From: Ferrovibrio sp.
GTDB taxonomy: Bacteria > Pseudomonadota > Alphaproteobacteria > Ferrovibrionales > Ferrovibrionaceae
DNA: 64,000 bases
Assembly (NCBI GenBank): GCA_017991315.1
Contig: JAGOQS010000003.1
Location: 62,001 to 126,000 of the forward strand
Direction: 5' to 3'
Shown here: positions 6,991 through 15,038 of the stretch, piece after piece
How positions within the stretch are numbered: position 1 is the first letter of the stretch
How the letters are laid out: every line of letters starts with the position of its first letter
Notes under the pieces: model-generated
What the model saw: only the letters and a program-made list of their open reading frames with translations
Databases searched by the model: none
Told to the model about the DNA's origin: nothing
Position numbers and translations under genes: made by a program

Positions 6991-8376
6991 ATGGGTAAGT
7001 CAGTCGATATTCTGCTGGTCGGGGGCAAGGTTTTCACCGATGGAGGCCTGGTCGAGGCCTCGCTCGGCATTTCGGAAGGCAAGGTCGCCTTCGTTTCGGC
7101 GCGTGACTGGACGCCGCCGGCCGAGCGCGTGATCGACATTACCGGCCAGATCGCGCTGCCGGGCTTCATCGATACCCATGTGCATTTCCGCGACCCGGGC
7201 CTGACCTACAAGGAAGACTTCCTCACCGGCACCCAGGCGGCGGCCCATGGTGGCGTCACTTGCGTTGTCGACATGCCGAACAACAAGCCGGCCTTGCTCA
7301 CCGCCGAGCGTTTTCGCAACAAGCGCGATTCCGTGGCGCAGAAGGCGCTGGTGGATTTCGCGCTCTATGCCGGTGCCACCAATCCGGACGAGATACCGGG
7401 CATGGTGAAAGAGGGCGCCATCGGTGTGAAGATTTTCATGGTCTCGGATCCGAAGTCGAAATATCCGCATGACCCGGAATTGTTCACCGGCGACCATGGC
7501 GAGCTTTACGACGTGCTGAAGCTGGCGCGCGATCTGGGCATCTATTGCGCCGTACATCCGCAGAACCAGCAGCTTTTCACCCATGAATCTAAGAAGCGCT
7601 GGGCGGCGGGCACCACCGGGCCGCGCGACTTTCTGGAAGCCTATTTCGGCGAGAATTTCGTCGGCGATCACACCGCCATCGGCACGCTGATCGAGATGAG
7701 CCGTGCCTCCCAGGCGCGCACCCATATCCTGCATGTGCGCACCGAGCGCAGCATCAAGATGATCCGCGAGGCGGCCGCCGAGGGCGTGCCTGTCTCGCTG
7801 GAAATCAATCCGAAATACATGCTGCTGGGTGAGGAGGATATGGCGCGCCTCGGCCCCGCCAGTACGCCCTACGGCCTGCCGCTGACCCAACGCACCACGC
7901 TGCTACGTTGTGTGCGTGAAGGCCTGGTGGATGTTCTGGCCACCGACCACGCGCCACATACCCGCGCCGAACTGGAGCCGGGCTGGAAGGATGCCTGGAG
8001 CATTCCGTTCGGCAATCCGCAGCTCGATCATGTCACATCCGTGCTGCTCAGCATGGTGAACCAGAATGTGCTGACGCTTGAAGCCCTGGTGCAGGTGCTG
8101 GCGACGGGGCCGGCGAAGCTGATTGGCCTTTATCCGCGCAAGGGCACGCTGCGGGTCGGCGCCGATGCCGATATTGCCGTTGTCGACATGGCGCGTACGG
8201 GCCGCCTCACCGACGAGGAATGCTACACCAAGGTCAAATGGTCGCCTTATACCGGCCGCGACGTTTCCGCCCGCGTTGCCATGACCATCGCCGGCGGCCG
8301 TGTCGTGATGGAGAACGGTAAGGTCACCGGAGAGCCCGGCAAGGGCCGCTTCATTGCCAGTTCCACCCAAGTTTAA
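6991..8376 (+). CDS. cyclic amidohydrolase (allantoinase/dihydroorotase-like)
   Basis: 461-residue amidohydrolase-superfamily enzyme. It has the full binuclear metal set: HVHFRDPG (H63, H65), carboxylated lysine K147 in GVKIFMV, H189 in CAVHPQ, H248 in HILHVRT and D319 in ATDHAPH. This is the allantoinase/hydantoinase/dihydroorotase group that opens cyclic amide rings. No pyrimidine genes are nearby. Instead it lies between an IclR regulator and a NitT/TauT-type ABC importer, which points to catabolism of an imported cyclic amide (allantoin, hydantoin or dihydropyrimidine). The exact substrate cannot be told from sequence. Confidence 0.82.
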   Translation: MGKSVDILLVGGKVFTDGGLVEASLGISEGKVAFVSARDWTPPAERVIDITGQIALPGFIDTHVHFRDPGLTYKEDFLTGTQAAAHGGVTCVVDMPNNKPALLTAERFRNKRDSVAQKALVDFALYAGATNPDEIPGMVKEGAIGVKIFMVSDPKSKYPHDPELFTGDHGELYDVLKLARDLGIYCAVHPQNQQLFTHESKKRWAAGTTGPRDFLEAYFGENFVGDHTAIGTLIEMSRASQARTHILHVRTERSIKMIREAAAEGVPVSLEINPKYMLLGEEDMARLGPASTPYGLPLTQRTTLLRCVREGLVDVLATDHAPHTRAELEPGWKDAWSIPFGNPQLDHVTSVLLSMVNQNVLTLEALVQVLATGPAKLIGLYPRKGTLRVGADADIAVVDMARTGRLTDEECYTKVKWSPYTGRDVSARVAMTIAGGRVVMENGKVTGEPGKGRFIASSTQV

Positions 8377-8399
8377 TGAATAGCAGACAGGAGAGGTCC

Positions 8400-9407
8400 A
8401 TGATCATCAACCGCCGTTCTTTCCTTGCCGCCAGCGCGCTTGGCGCGTTCTCCAGCGCCGTGCCGTCGCTTACTCCGAAAGCCTGGGCGCAGGCCAAGCA
8501 GGTGCGTGTCGCCAATGGCACCACGCTGGATATCCTGTCGCTGCCCGATGTGCGCACCTTCGAGGTCTTCCTGCCCAAGGAAGGCGCCTACCAGACCAGC
8601 GTCACCTATGTGCCTGGCGCGGTGCGCGCCATCCAGGCGGTTCTGGTTGGCGAGGCCGAGGTCGGCATTTCCACGCTTGGTTCCGGCCTGGCCGCTGTGC
8701 TGCAGAACCAGGATATCCGCGTCTTCTGTCTGGCCTCCGGCGCGCGGCCCTATCTGGTGCCGGTGGCGGCCAAGGGTATCACCAGCCTGAAGCAGCTCGA
8801 GGGCCAGGAAGTCGGCGTCATCTCGCTGGTCGATTCCACCTATTACCTGCTGGTGATGATGATGCGCTCCCAGGGCGCCGATCCCACCAAGGTGCAGTGG
8901 CGTGTTGTTGGCGGCGGCGCCGGCCGTGCCAATGCCATGATCTCGGGCGCCGTGAAGGCGGCGATGTTCCAGGTCGGCCAGGCGCTCGACCTGATGGAGA
9001 AGGGATCGTTCGATCTGGTGCCGGCACCGTTCGACGGCCTGAAGAACACCATCTTCAAGGCCTTCTGGGCCAAGCGCGATTTCCTGGAGAAGAATCCGGA
9101 AACCGCCGATGCCATCGTGCGCGCGCATCTGCTTTCCACCCGCGAGGCGCTGAACAAGCAGCAATTCATGTCCTATGCGCCGCCGCCGCTGGCGCCGATG
9201 ACGCCGGATGTGATCTCGCGTTCCTACGACATCCTCCTCAAAACCGGTCCGTGGGATCCGAATGACGCGCTGCTGAACAAGACCGCCGGCGACGAAACCG
9301 TGGCCGACATGGTGCGCTACGGCGTCATTTCCGGCCCCGTCGATTTTGACAAATGGGCCGTCACTGGCCATGTCGCCCGTGCGGTTGCGAAGCTGGGGAC
9401 GGTCTGA
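8400..9407 (+). CDS. NitT/TauT-type ABC substrate-binding protein with Tat signal
   Basis: 335-residue periplasmic binding protein of the SsuA/TauA/NMT1 group. The N terminus MIINRRSFLAASALGAF is a twin-arginine signal (RRSFL) ending near AWAQA, so it is probably exported folded by Tat. ATG 8400 is preferred over an ATG at 8376 because GGAGAGG lies just upstream. It is directly followed (TGATG overlap) by its ATPase. It presumably delivers the substrate of the upstream amidohydrolase; the ligand is unknown. Confidence 0.82.
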   Translation: MIINRRSFLAASALGAFSSAVPSLTPKAWAQAKQVRVANGTTLDILSLPDVRTFEVFLPKEGAYQTSVTYVPGAVRAIQAVLVGEAEVGISTLGSGLAAVLQNQDIRVFCLASGARPYLVPVAAKGITSLKQLEGQEVGVISLVDSTYYLLVMMMRSQGADPTKVQWRVVGGGAGRANAMISGAVKAAMFQVGQALDLMEKGSFDLVPAPFDGLKNTIFKAFWAKRDFLEKNPETADAIVRAHLLSTREALNKQQFMSYAPPPLAPMTPDVISRSYDILLKTGPWDPNDALLNKTAGDETVADMVRYGVISGPVDFDKWAVTGHVARAVAKLGTV

Positions 9408-10231
9408 TGGCCGCTGCTGGCGTACCGCGCCTGCGTCTCAAGGGCGTCGGCAAGAGTTTTCCCCTGCGCCGCGGCCAGCAACAGGACGCGGGGCAGGCGA
9501 CGATCCTTGACGGCGTCGACCTTGACGTGCGGGAGAATGAGTTCATCAGCATCATCGGTGCCAGTGGCTCGGGCAAGACCACGCTGCTGCGCATCGTTGC
9601 CGGTCTGGCGCAGGCCAATGCCGGCACGGTCGAGATCGATGGCCGGGCGGTGACACGCCCGGGCCGCGACCGCAGCGTGGTGTTCCAGCAGATCAATCTG
9701 TTTCCCTGGCGCAACGTGCTGCAGAATGTCGAGCTCGGGCTGGAGTTGCAGGGCGAATCCCGCGCTGCCCGGCGCGAGCGTGCCGAACAGTTCGTGCGCC
9801 TGGTGGGCTTGGGCGATCACGGCCATGCCTTTCCGCACGAGCTTTCCGGCGGCATGCAGCAGCGCGTCGGCATCGCCCGCGCGCTGGCCACCGATCCGGC
9901 CATCCTGCTGATGGACGAGCCGTTCGGCAGCCTGGATGCGCAGACGGCGGAATTCCTCTGGGATGAACTGCTCCGCATCGTCGAAAAGACGCGCAAGACG
10001 GTGCTGTTCGTGACGCACCATATAGACGAGGCGATCTACCTCTCCGACCGTATCGTGGTGCTGGGCGGGCGTCCCGCCGGTATCCGCGAGATCATCGAGG
10101 TGCCATTCCCGAAGCCGCGCTGGAATTACGATGTGCGCGCCGAGCCGGAATTCGCCCGCCTGCGCAAGCGGCTGCGCGACCATCTCTTCGGCCAGCGCGG
10201 CAGCGCCGGCGAAACCGCAAGCGAGGCGTAA
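9407..10231 (+). CDS. NitT/TauT-type ABC transporter ATPase
   Basis: 274-residue nucleotide-binding subunit. Walker A GASGSGKTT is at about 48–56, the Q-loop is FQQINLFPWRN, the signature is LSGGMQQR, Walker B is ILLMDEPFGSLD and the H-loop is VTHHIDEA. The FPWRN form of the Q-loop region and the DEPFGSLDAQT box are typical of SsuB/TauB/NrtD. The start overlaps the binding-protein stop (TGATG), and the permease follows after one base. It powers import of the unknown ligand. Confidence 0.88.
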   Translation: MAAAGVPRLRLKGVGKSFPLRRGQQQDAGQATILDGVDLDVRENEFISIIGASGSGKTTLLRIVAGLAQANAGTVEIDGRAVTRPGRDRSVVFQQINLFPWRNVLQNVELGLELQGESRAARRERAEQFVRLVGLGDHGHAFPHELSGGMQQRVGIARALATDPAILLMDEPFGSLDAQTAEFLWDELLRIVEKTRKTVLFVTHHIDEAIYLSDRIVVLGGRPAGIREIIEVPFPKPRWNYDVRAEPEFARLRKRLRDHLFGQRGSAGETASEA

Positions 10232-10232
10232 G

Positions 10233-10994
10233 ATGCTGAGCAACAAATGGGCTTTGCGTGGCCTGTCGCTGCTGGTGGTGCTGGCTGCCTGGCAGATCGT
10301 CGGCAGCAATATCAACCCGATCTTCCTGTCCACGCCGGTGAAGATCGCCAAGGCTTTCGCCACCACGATCTCGTCGGGCGAATTGCCCATGGCGGTGCTG
10401 GTCAGTCTCGGTGTCACCACTGCCGGCTTCGTCTCGGCCATCGTCATCGGCATTCCGGTCGGGCTGCTGATGGGCCGCTTCCGCACCCTGGAATACCTGC
10501 TCGATCCTTATGTCAGCGCGCTTTACGTGGTGCCGCGTATCGCCCTGATCCCGCTGATCATCGTCTGGGCCGGCCTCGGCGTGCAGGCGCAGATCGTGGT
10601 GGTGTTCGGCACCACCGTATTCCCGATCCTGCTCAGTACCTATGCCGGGGTGAAGAATATCGAGGCCCGGCTGCTGGAAACCGCCTATTCCTTCGGCGCC
10701 AATGAACGGCAGCTTTTCTTTTCCGTGATCATTCCGGGCAGCGTGCCGTTCATCATGTCCGGCCTCCGGCTTGGCATCGGCCAGGCGATCATCGGCATGA
10801 TCGTCGCGCAGATGTTCCTCGGCATCGCCGGCATGGGCTTCATGCTGACCAATTACGGCAACCAGTTCGCCACCGATTATGTCTTCGTCGTGGTGCTGTC
10901 GCTGGCGGCACTCGGTATCACCCTCACCGAAATCGTCAAGCTGCTGGAACGCCGCTTCAACCACTGGAGGCCGGATAACAATGTCGCCCTCTGA
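10233..10994 (+). CDS. NitT/TauT-type ABC transporter permease
   Basis: 253-residue inner-membrane protein with about six hydrophobic segments. It has the binding-protein-dependent permease motif (FGANERQLFFSVIIPGSVPFIMSGLRLG) that couples to the ATPase, as in SsuC/TauC. It follows the ATPase by 1 bp and its 3' end overlaps the next gene by 14 nt, so the whole 6.2–11.4 kb block reads as one operon. Confidence 0.87.
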   Translation: MLSNKWALRGLSLLVVLAAWQIVGSNINPIFLSTPVKIAKAFATTISSGELPMAVLVSLGVTTAGFVSAIVIGIPVGLLMGRFRTLEYLLDPYVSALYVVPRIALIPLIIVWAGLGVQAQIVVVFGTTVFPILLSTYAGVKNIEARLLETAYSFGANERQLFFSVIIPGSVPFIMSGLRLGIGQAIIGMIVAQMFLGIAGMGFMLTNYGNQFATDYVFVVVLSLAALGITLTEIVKLLERRFNHWRPDNNVAL

Positions 10995-11364
10995 CACTGC
11001 TACCATCCCGAACAATGATAATGACGCCGCCGAGCGCCGCCGCCGGGCGGTGGCGATCCTGGCCAAGGCACGCGCCGAAGCCATGCAGCTTGGCGTCGAT
11101 CCGGCCGATCTCGGCAACATGTTCCTCGATGAGGCGATGCTGGCCTGGCTGATCGCCGAATGGCCGGAGCGGGATATGCGCAAGCGCCTCATGGAAGCCA
11201 TGATGGACGATGTGAAGAAATGGTATTCCCGCGCCCGCGTCGCCACCGGGCAATGCGATTGCGTGCAGGAAGTGCATCTCGCCGGCATGATCGAGGCCGA
11301 GGCATTGGAGCAGGGCGAGCCACCCGTGCGCCTGGTGCCGCTGGCGCCGCGCGGCGCCGCCTGA
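10981..11364 (+). CDS. small soluble protein of unknown function at the end of the transporter operon
   Basis: 127 residues, no signal peptide or membrane segment. An N-terminal basic helix (AAERRRRAVAILAKARAEA) is followed by a mostly helical, charged middle with ALIAEWPERD-like segments and a CDC motif (GQCDCVQ, around 100). It starts inside the permease gene (14-nt overlap), so it is translationally coupled and probably belongs to the pathway. I do not recognise a family. A cytoplasmic accessory or regulatory role is only a guess from position. Confidence 0.6.
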   Translation: MSPSDTATIPNNDNDAAERRRRAVAILAKARAEAMQLGVDPADLGNMFLDEAMLAWLIAEWPERDMRKRLMEAMMDDVKKWYSRARVATGQCDCVQEVHLAGMIEAEALEQGEPPVRLVPLAPRGAA

Positions 11365-11368
11365 AGGT

Positions 11369-12913
11369 TTAGGCCTTCAGCGCGGTCACCACATAGCAGG
11401 GCACCGGCACGCCCATTTCGACGCGCGCGGCATCTTCCTGCATCTGCAATTCGGTGAAGCCGTGCTGCGCCAGCACGTTCTGCAGGTAACTGCCGGCATG
11501 GGCATAGCGGCCGGTGGGATTGAGGCGATAGCCCCCCGCCGGCGCCTCGCCGTCGATGCGCTCGACGGTGAAAGCCAGCAGGGCGCCTTGCGTCATGCGC
11601 GGCGCCAGATCGGCCAGCAGCGGCGCCAGGTCGCCGAAATAGCAGAATACGTCGGCGGCGACAGTGAGGTCGTAGCGGTCCGGCGTGCCGCGCAGGAAGG
11701 CGCCAAGTTCGGCTTCATGCAGCGCGTCATAGCCGCGCCCCTCGGCCTTCGCCAGCATGCCGCCGCTCAAGTCCACGCCGATCAGTTTGTCGGCGCGCGG
11801 CTTCAGCAGCGGCGCGCATAGCCCGGTGCCGCAGCCAGCATCCAGGATGCTGAGGCCGCGGCGATCCCCGATGCGGGCGGCGATGGCGGCTTCCAGCAAT
11901 TGCGGCGCGCGATATTCCAGGCCGCCCAGCACCTTCTCGAAATCGGCGGAGAAGCGGTCGAAGGTTTCGCGCACATAGGCGTCGTCGGCTCGGCTCGGCG
12001 CGCCTTCGCCCATCGCGGCGGCGGCCATATGCTGCGCCACGCTGTTGTCGGGATAGGCGGCGGCCCATTCGCGGGCATGGCGGCGCGCGGTCTCCACATT
12101 GCCGCTGCGCATCAGGCCGTAGATCATTTCGCCCATATGGTAATGCAGCATCATGTCGTCCGGCTGCTGCTTCAGCGCGGCGGCGGCATTCAGCGCGCCT
12201 TCCTCGTAGCGGCCAAGCTGGAACAGCGACAGCGACCGGTTCTTCAGTGCCACGAAATGGTTCGGCACCGCGCGCAAAGCGGCATCGAAGCAGGCGGCGG
12301 CTTCCTCATGCGCCTTGCGCTGCGCCAGCAGGCCACCGAGATTGCATTGCGCGTCGGCATAGTCGGGGCGCAGGCGCACGGCTTCGCGGTAATACTGCTC
12401 GGCGCTGGCGGCATCCTCGCGGTCGCGGTAGGCATTGCCCAGGCTGAACAGCGCCATCACGTGGTCCGGCTGCAGCTTCACGGCATTCTTCAGCGCCGCG
12501 ATGCCGGTATCATGGTCGCCCATGCGGCGCAGGCAGACGCCGATATTGAAATGCAGCGGTGCGTAGCCGGGCGCCACGGAAAGGCCTTCCTTGTAGGCGC
12601 TATAGGCCTGGCTCAGCCGGCCCATGGCCTGAAACACGTTGCCCAATGCCATATGCGGCTCGATCAGCGAACGGTTGGCCTGCACGGCGCGGCTGTAAAA
12701 CTGTGCGGCTTCCTTGAGGTCGCCGCGCCGCTGCGCGATCTGGCCGAGGCCGAATAGCGCCTCCGCCGAGCGCGGCTGTTTCTGCAGGATGCGGGTGAAA
12801 GCGGCGTTGGCCAGTTCCACTTCGCCCTTGTTGAGCAGGTCGAATGCCACCGGCACGGTAACGTCGCCACCGATGCCGGATTGCTGCAGCAGCATGTCGC
12901 TGGGTTTGGTCAT
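11369..12913 (-). CDS. TPR-repeat SAM-dependent methyltransferase
   Basis: 514 residues. About eight tetratricopeptide repeats fill residues 20–290 (for example AEALFGLGQIAQRRGDLKEA and ADAQCNLGGLLAQRKAHEEA). A class I methyltransferase domain follows, with motif I ILDAGCGTGLCAPLL and the acidic strand GVDLSGGML. No signal peptide. The start codon overlaps the stop of the iron permease gene (ATGA), so they are coupled. The substrate is unknown; related TPR-methyltransferases are common in Rhodospirillales. It converges on the preceding operon with a 4-bp gap. Confidence 0.8.
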   Translation of the reverse strand: MTKPSDMLLQQSGIGGDVTVPVAFDLLNKGEVELANAAFTRILQKQPRSAEALFGLGQIAQRRGDLKEAAQFYSRAVQANRSLIEPHMALGNVFQAMGRLSQAYSAYKEGLSVAPGYAPLHFNIGVCLRRMGDHDTGIAALKNAVKLQPDHVMALFSLGNAYRDREDAASAEQYYREAVRLRPDYADAQCNLGGLLAQRKAHEEAAACFDAALRAVPNHFVALKNRSLSLFQLGRYEEGALNAAAALKQQPDDMMLHYHMGEMIYGLMRSGNVETARRHAREWAAAYPDNSVAQHMAAAAMGEGAPSRADDAYVRETFDRFSADFEKVLGGLEYRAPQLLEAAIAARIGDRRGLSILDAGCGTGLCAPLLKPRADKLIGVDLSGGMLAKAEGRGYDALHEAELGAFLRGTPDRYDLTVAADVFCYFGDLAPLLADLAPRMTQGALLAFTVERIDGEAPAGGYRLNPTGRYAHAGSYLQNVLAQHGFTELQMQEDAARVEMGVPVPCYVVTALKA

Positions 12914-14610
12914 GGGGTGTCCTGTTCTTGGCCTGGGCGGGAACCTGCCAGGGCGGCATTGAGCCACAGCACGGGCAGCAGCCCGGCGGCAACGATGATC
13001 AGCGCGCCGGTCGAGGCTTCGCTCAGCCGTTCGTCGCTGGAAAGCTGGTAGACGCGCACTGCCAGGGTGTCGAAATCAAATGGCCGCACGATCAGCGTCG
13101 CCGGCAGTTCCTTCAGCACATCCACAAAGGCGAGCAGCGCGGCGGTAAACAGGCTGCCGCGCAGCAGCGGTGCATGCACTCGGCGCACCACGCCGAACGG
13201 GCTTTCGCCCAGCACGCGCGCTGCTTGGTCCAGGCTCGGCCGGATGCGGTGCAGGCCGCCATCCATGGTGTTGTGAGTGACAGCCATGAAGCGCACCACA
13301 TAGGCATAGAGCAAGGCGAGAAGGGTGCCAGAAAGCAGCAGCCCGGGCGCATGGCCGAACAGCCGCTGCATCCAGGTATTCAAGGTGTGATCCAGGCTGG
13401 CCAGTGGCAGCAGGATGCCGATGGCAATCACCGAGCCGGGCACGGCATAACCCATGGTGGCGAATTGTCCCAGCCAGGAAAGCAGCCGGCCCGGCGCCAG
13501 GCGCTGGGCATAGGCGAGCAACAGGCCGAGGCTGACCAGCAGCAGCGCCGCCAGGCCAGACAGCATGAAGCTGTTGAGGGCGAAGCCGAGCAGGCGGGCA
13601 GAGCCGAGCGAGTCCCCCTCGGTGATGGCGAGATAGAGCAGCCGGCCAGCCGGCAGCAGGAAGCCAAGCAGCACCGGCAGAGCACAGAGCAGCAGGGTGA
13701 GGGCGGCCAGCAGCGGTGTGGGCCGGTGCAGTTTCAGCGGCCGGGTGCGCGCCGAGGTGTGGTGGAAGCGTTTGGCCTGGCGGCTGATACGCTCCAGCAT
13801 CACCGCGCCAAGCACGAACAGCATCAGCATGCCGGCAAGTTGCGCCGCCGCCACCGGATTGCCCATGCCGAACCAGGTGCGGTAGATCGCGGTGGTGAAG
13901 GTGGGCACGCCGAAATAACTGACGGCGCCGAATTCAGCGAGCGTCTCCATCAGCACCAGGGCGATGCCGCCGGCAATCATCGGTCGGGCCAGCGGCAGCG
14001 CGATGCGCCAGAAACGGCCCCAGGGCCGGATGCCGAGCGTGCGGCCGACTTCCAGCACGCAGACCGACTGATCCTGAAACGCTGCGCGGGCCAGCATGTA
14101 GACATAGGGATAGAAGGCCAGCGTCAGCAACGCGGTGACGCCGCCCAAGGTCATCACATCGGGAAACCAGTAATCGCCCCGGCTCCAGCCAAAGGTTTGG
14201 CGCAAGGCGGTCTGCACCGGGCCGGCGAACTGCATCAACTCGCCATAGACGAAGGCCGAGACATAGCCCGGAATGGCCAGCGGCAGGAACAGCAGCCAGC
14301 TCAACAGGCGTCGGCCGGGAAATTCGATCATCGTCACCGCCCAGGCGCAGCCGACCCCGATCAGCGCCGAGCCGAGGCCGACGCCAAACAGCAGCAGCAC
14401 GGTGTTGAGCAGCATCTCCGGCAGCACGGTGGCGGCCAGATGTGCGAACACGCCCTGGGTCGGCCGGCCGAGATTGGCCAGCACCGCCAACAGCGGGGCG
14501 GCGATCAGCAGGGCCAGTACGGCGGCGAACAGGGTCCAGGCCAGCCGGCCATGGCCGCGCCTGGCCGATCCCTGGGGGGCCTCATTCGGTGAAAAGGTAA
14601 CCTCGGTCAC
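12910..14610 (-). CDS. fused-domain iron ABC transporter permease
   Basis: 566 residues with two homologous permease halves, about 12 hydrophobic segments in total, as in FbpB/SfuB/CysTW-type permeases. Each half has a permease coupling motif: GRTLGIRPWGRFWRIALPLARPMIAGG in the first and ARVLGESPFGVVRRVHAPLLRG in the second. It probably works with the Fe(III)-binding protein at 4905. The two are separated by the IclR/amidohydrolase operon and read on opposite strands, and no cognate ATPase is visible. Other substrates (spermidine/putrescine or thiamine-like) are less likely given the fused length. Confidence 0.8.
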   Translation of the reverse strand: MTEVTFSPNEAPQGSARRGHGRLAWTLFAAVLALLIAAPLLAVLANLGRPTQGVFAHLAATVLPEMLLNTVLLLFGVGLGSALIGVGCAWAVTMIEFPGRRLLSWLLFLPLAIPGYVSAFVYGELMQFAGPVQTALRQTFGWSRGDYWFPDVMTLGGVTALLTLAFYPYVYMLARAAFQDQSVCVLEVGRTLGIRPWGRFWRIALPLARPMIAGGIALVLMETLAEFGAVSYFGVPTFTTAIYRTWFGMGNPVAAAQLAGMLMLFVLGAVMLERISRQAKRFHHTSARTRPLKLHRPTPLLAALTLLLCALPVLLGFLLPAGRLLYLAITEGDSLGSARLLGFALNSFMLSGLAALLLVSLGLLLAYAQRLAPGRLLSWLGQFATMGYAVPGSVIAIGILLPLASLDHTLNTWMQRLFGHAPGLLLSGTLLALLYAYVVRFMAVTHNTMDGGLHRIRPSLDQAARVLGESPFGVVRRVHAPLLRGSLFTAALLAFVDVLKELPATLIVRPFDFDTLAVRVYQLSSDERLSEASTGALIIVAAGLLPVLWLNAALAGSRPGQEQDTP

Positions 14611-14732
14611 GGCATCTTCTTGGTTTGAATTGGTATTTCTTTAAAGGATTTGCGCCAGCGTCGGAAGGGCGGGGCCGGCCGGATCAACCGGGCGCCGGTC
14701 TTTGCCTTGGCCGCAGCCGACGAAGGGGATGT

Positions 14733-15038
14733 ATGATGGGTGAAGTGGTAAGATTGATGCGTCACTACCAGCCGCCGGTGGCGGCCGTGGAGCCGGAACC
14801 CGTGACCAAGACCACGCATGCACAGCGTCTCTACCTCAAGCGAGGCCTGAGCCAGCCCGGCGGCAAGCTGCCGTTGTTCGATCTCGATGGCCAGCAGATC
14901 AGCCTGCAGACCATCAAATCCTGCATCCGCGCCGGCTGGGCCGAGCCATGGTTCGAGAATCCGATCAAGCCCGACTGGGTGGTGTGCAAGCTGACCGAGG
15001 CAGGCCGCGAGGCGCTGCGCGACGACGGGGTCGCATGA
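14733..15038 (+). CDS. small conserved protein of unknown function
   Basis: 101 residues. Basic and mixed, no membrane segment. The C-terminal half (LPLFDLDGQQISLQTIKSCIRAGWAEPWFENP...VCKLTEAGREAL) looks like a small winged-helix-like unit, ending in the LTEAGREAL seen in many winged-helix proteins. ATG 14733 is preceded by AAGGGG. It overlaps the Sel1-repeat gene by 4 nt (ATGA). I do not recognise a named family. Confidence 0.55.
   Translation: MMGEVVRLMRHYQPPVAAVEPEPVTKTTHAQRLYLKRGLSQPGGKLPLFDLDGQQISLQTIKSCIRAGWAEPWFENPIKPDWVVCKLTEAGREALRDDGVA

Noticed and set aside
12928-14592. 554-residue open frame opposite the iron permease
   Set aside because: Very rich in Gln, His and Arg, the expected complement of membrane-protein codons; no RBS or family match.
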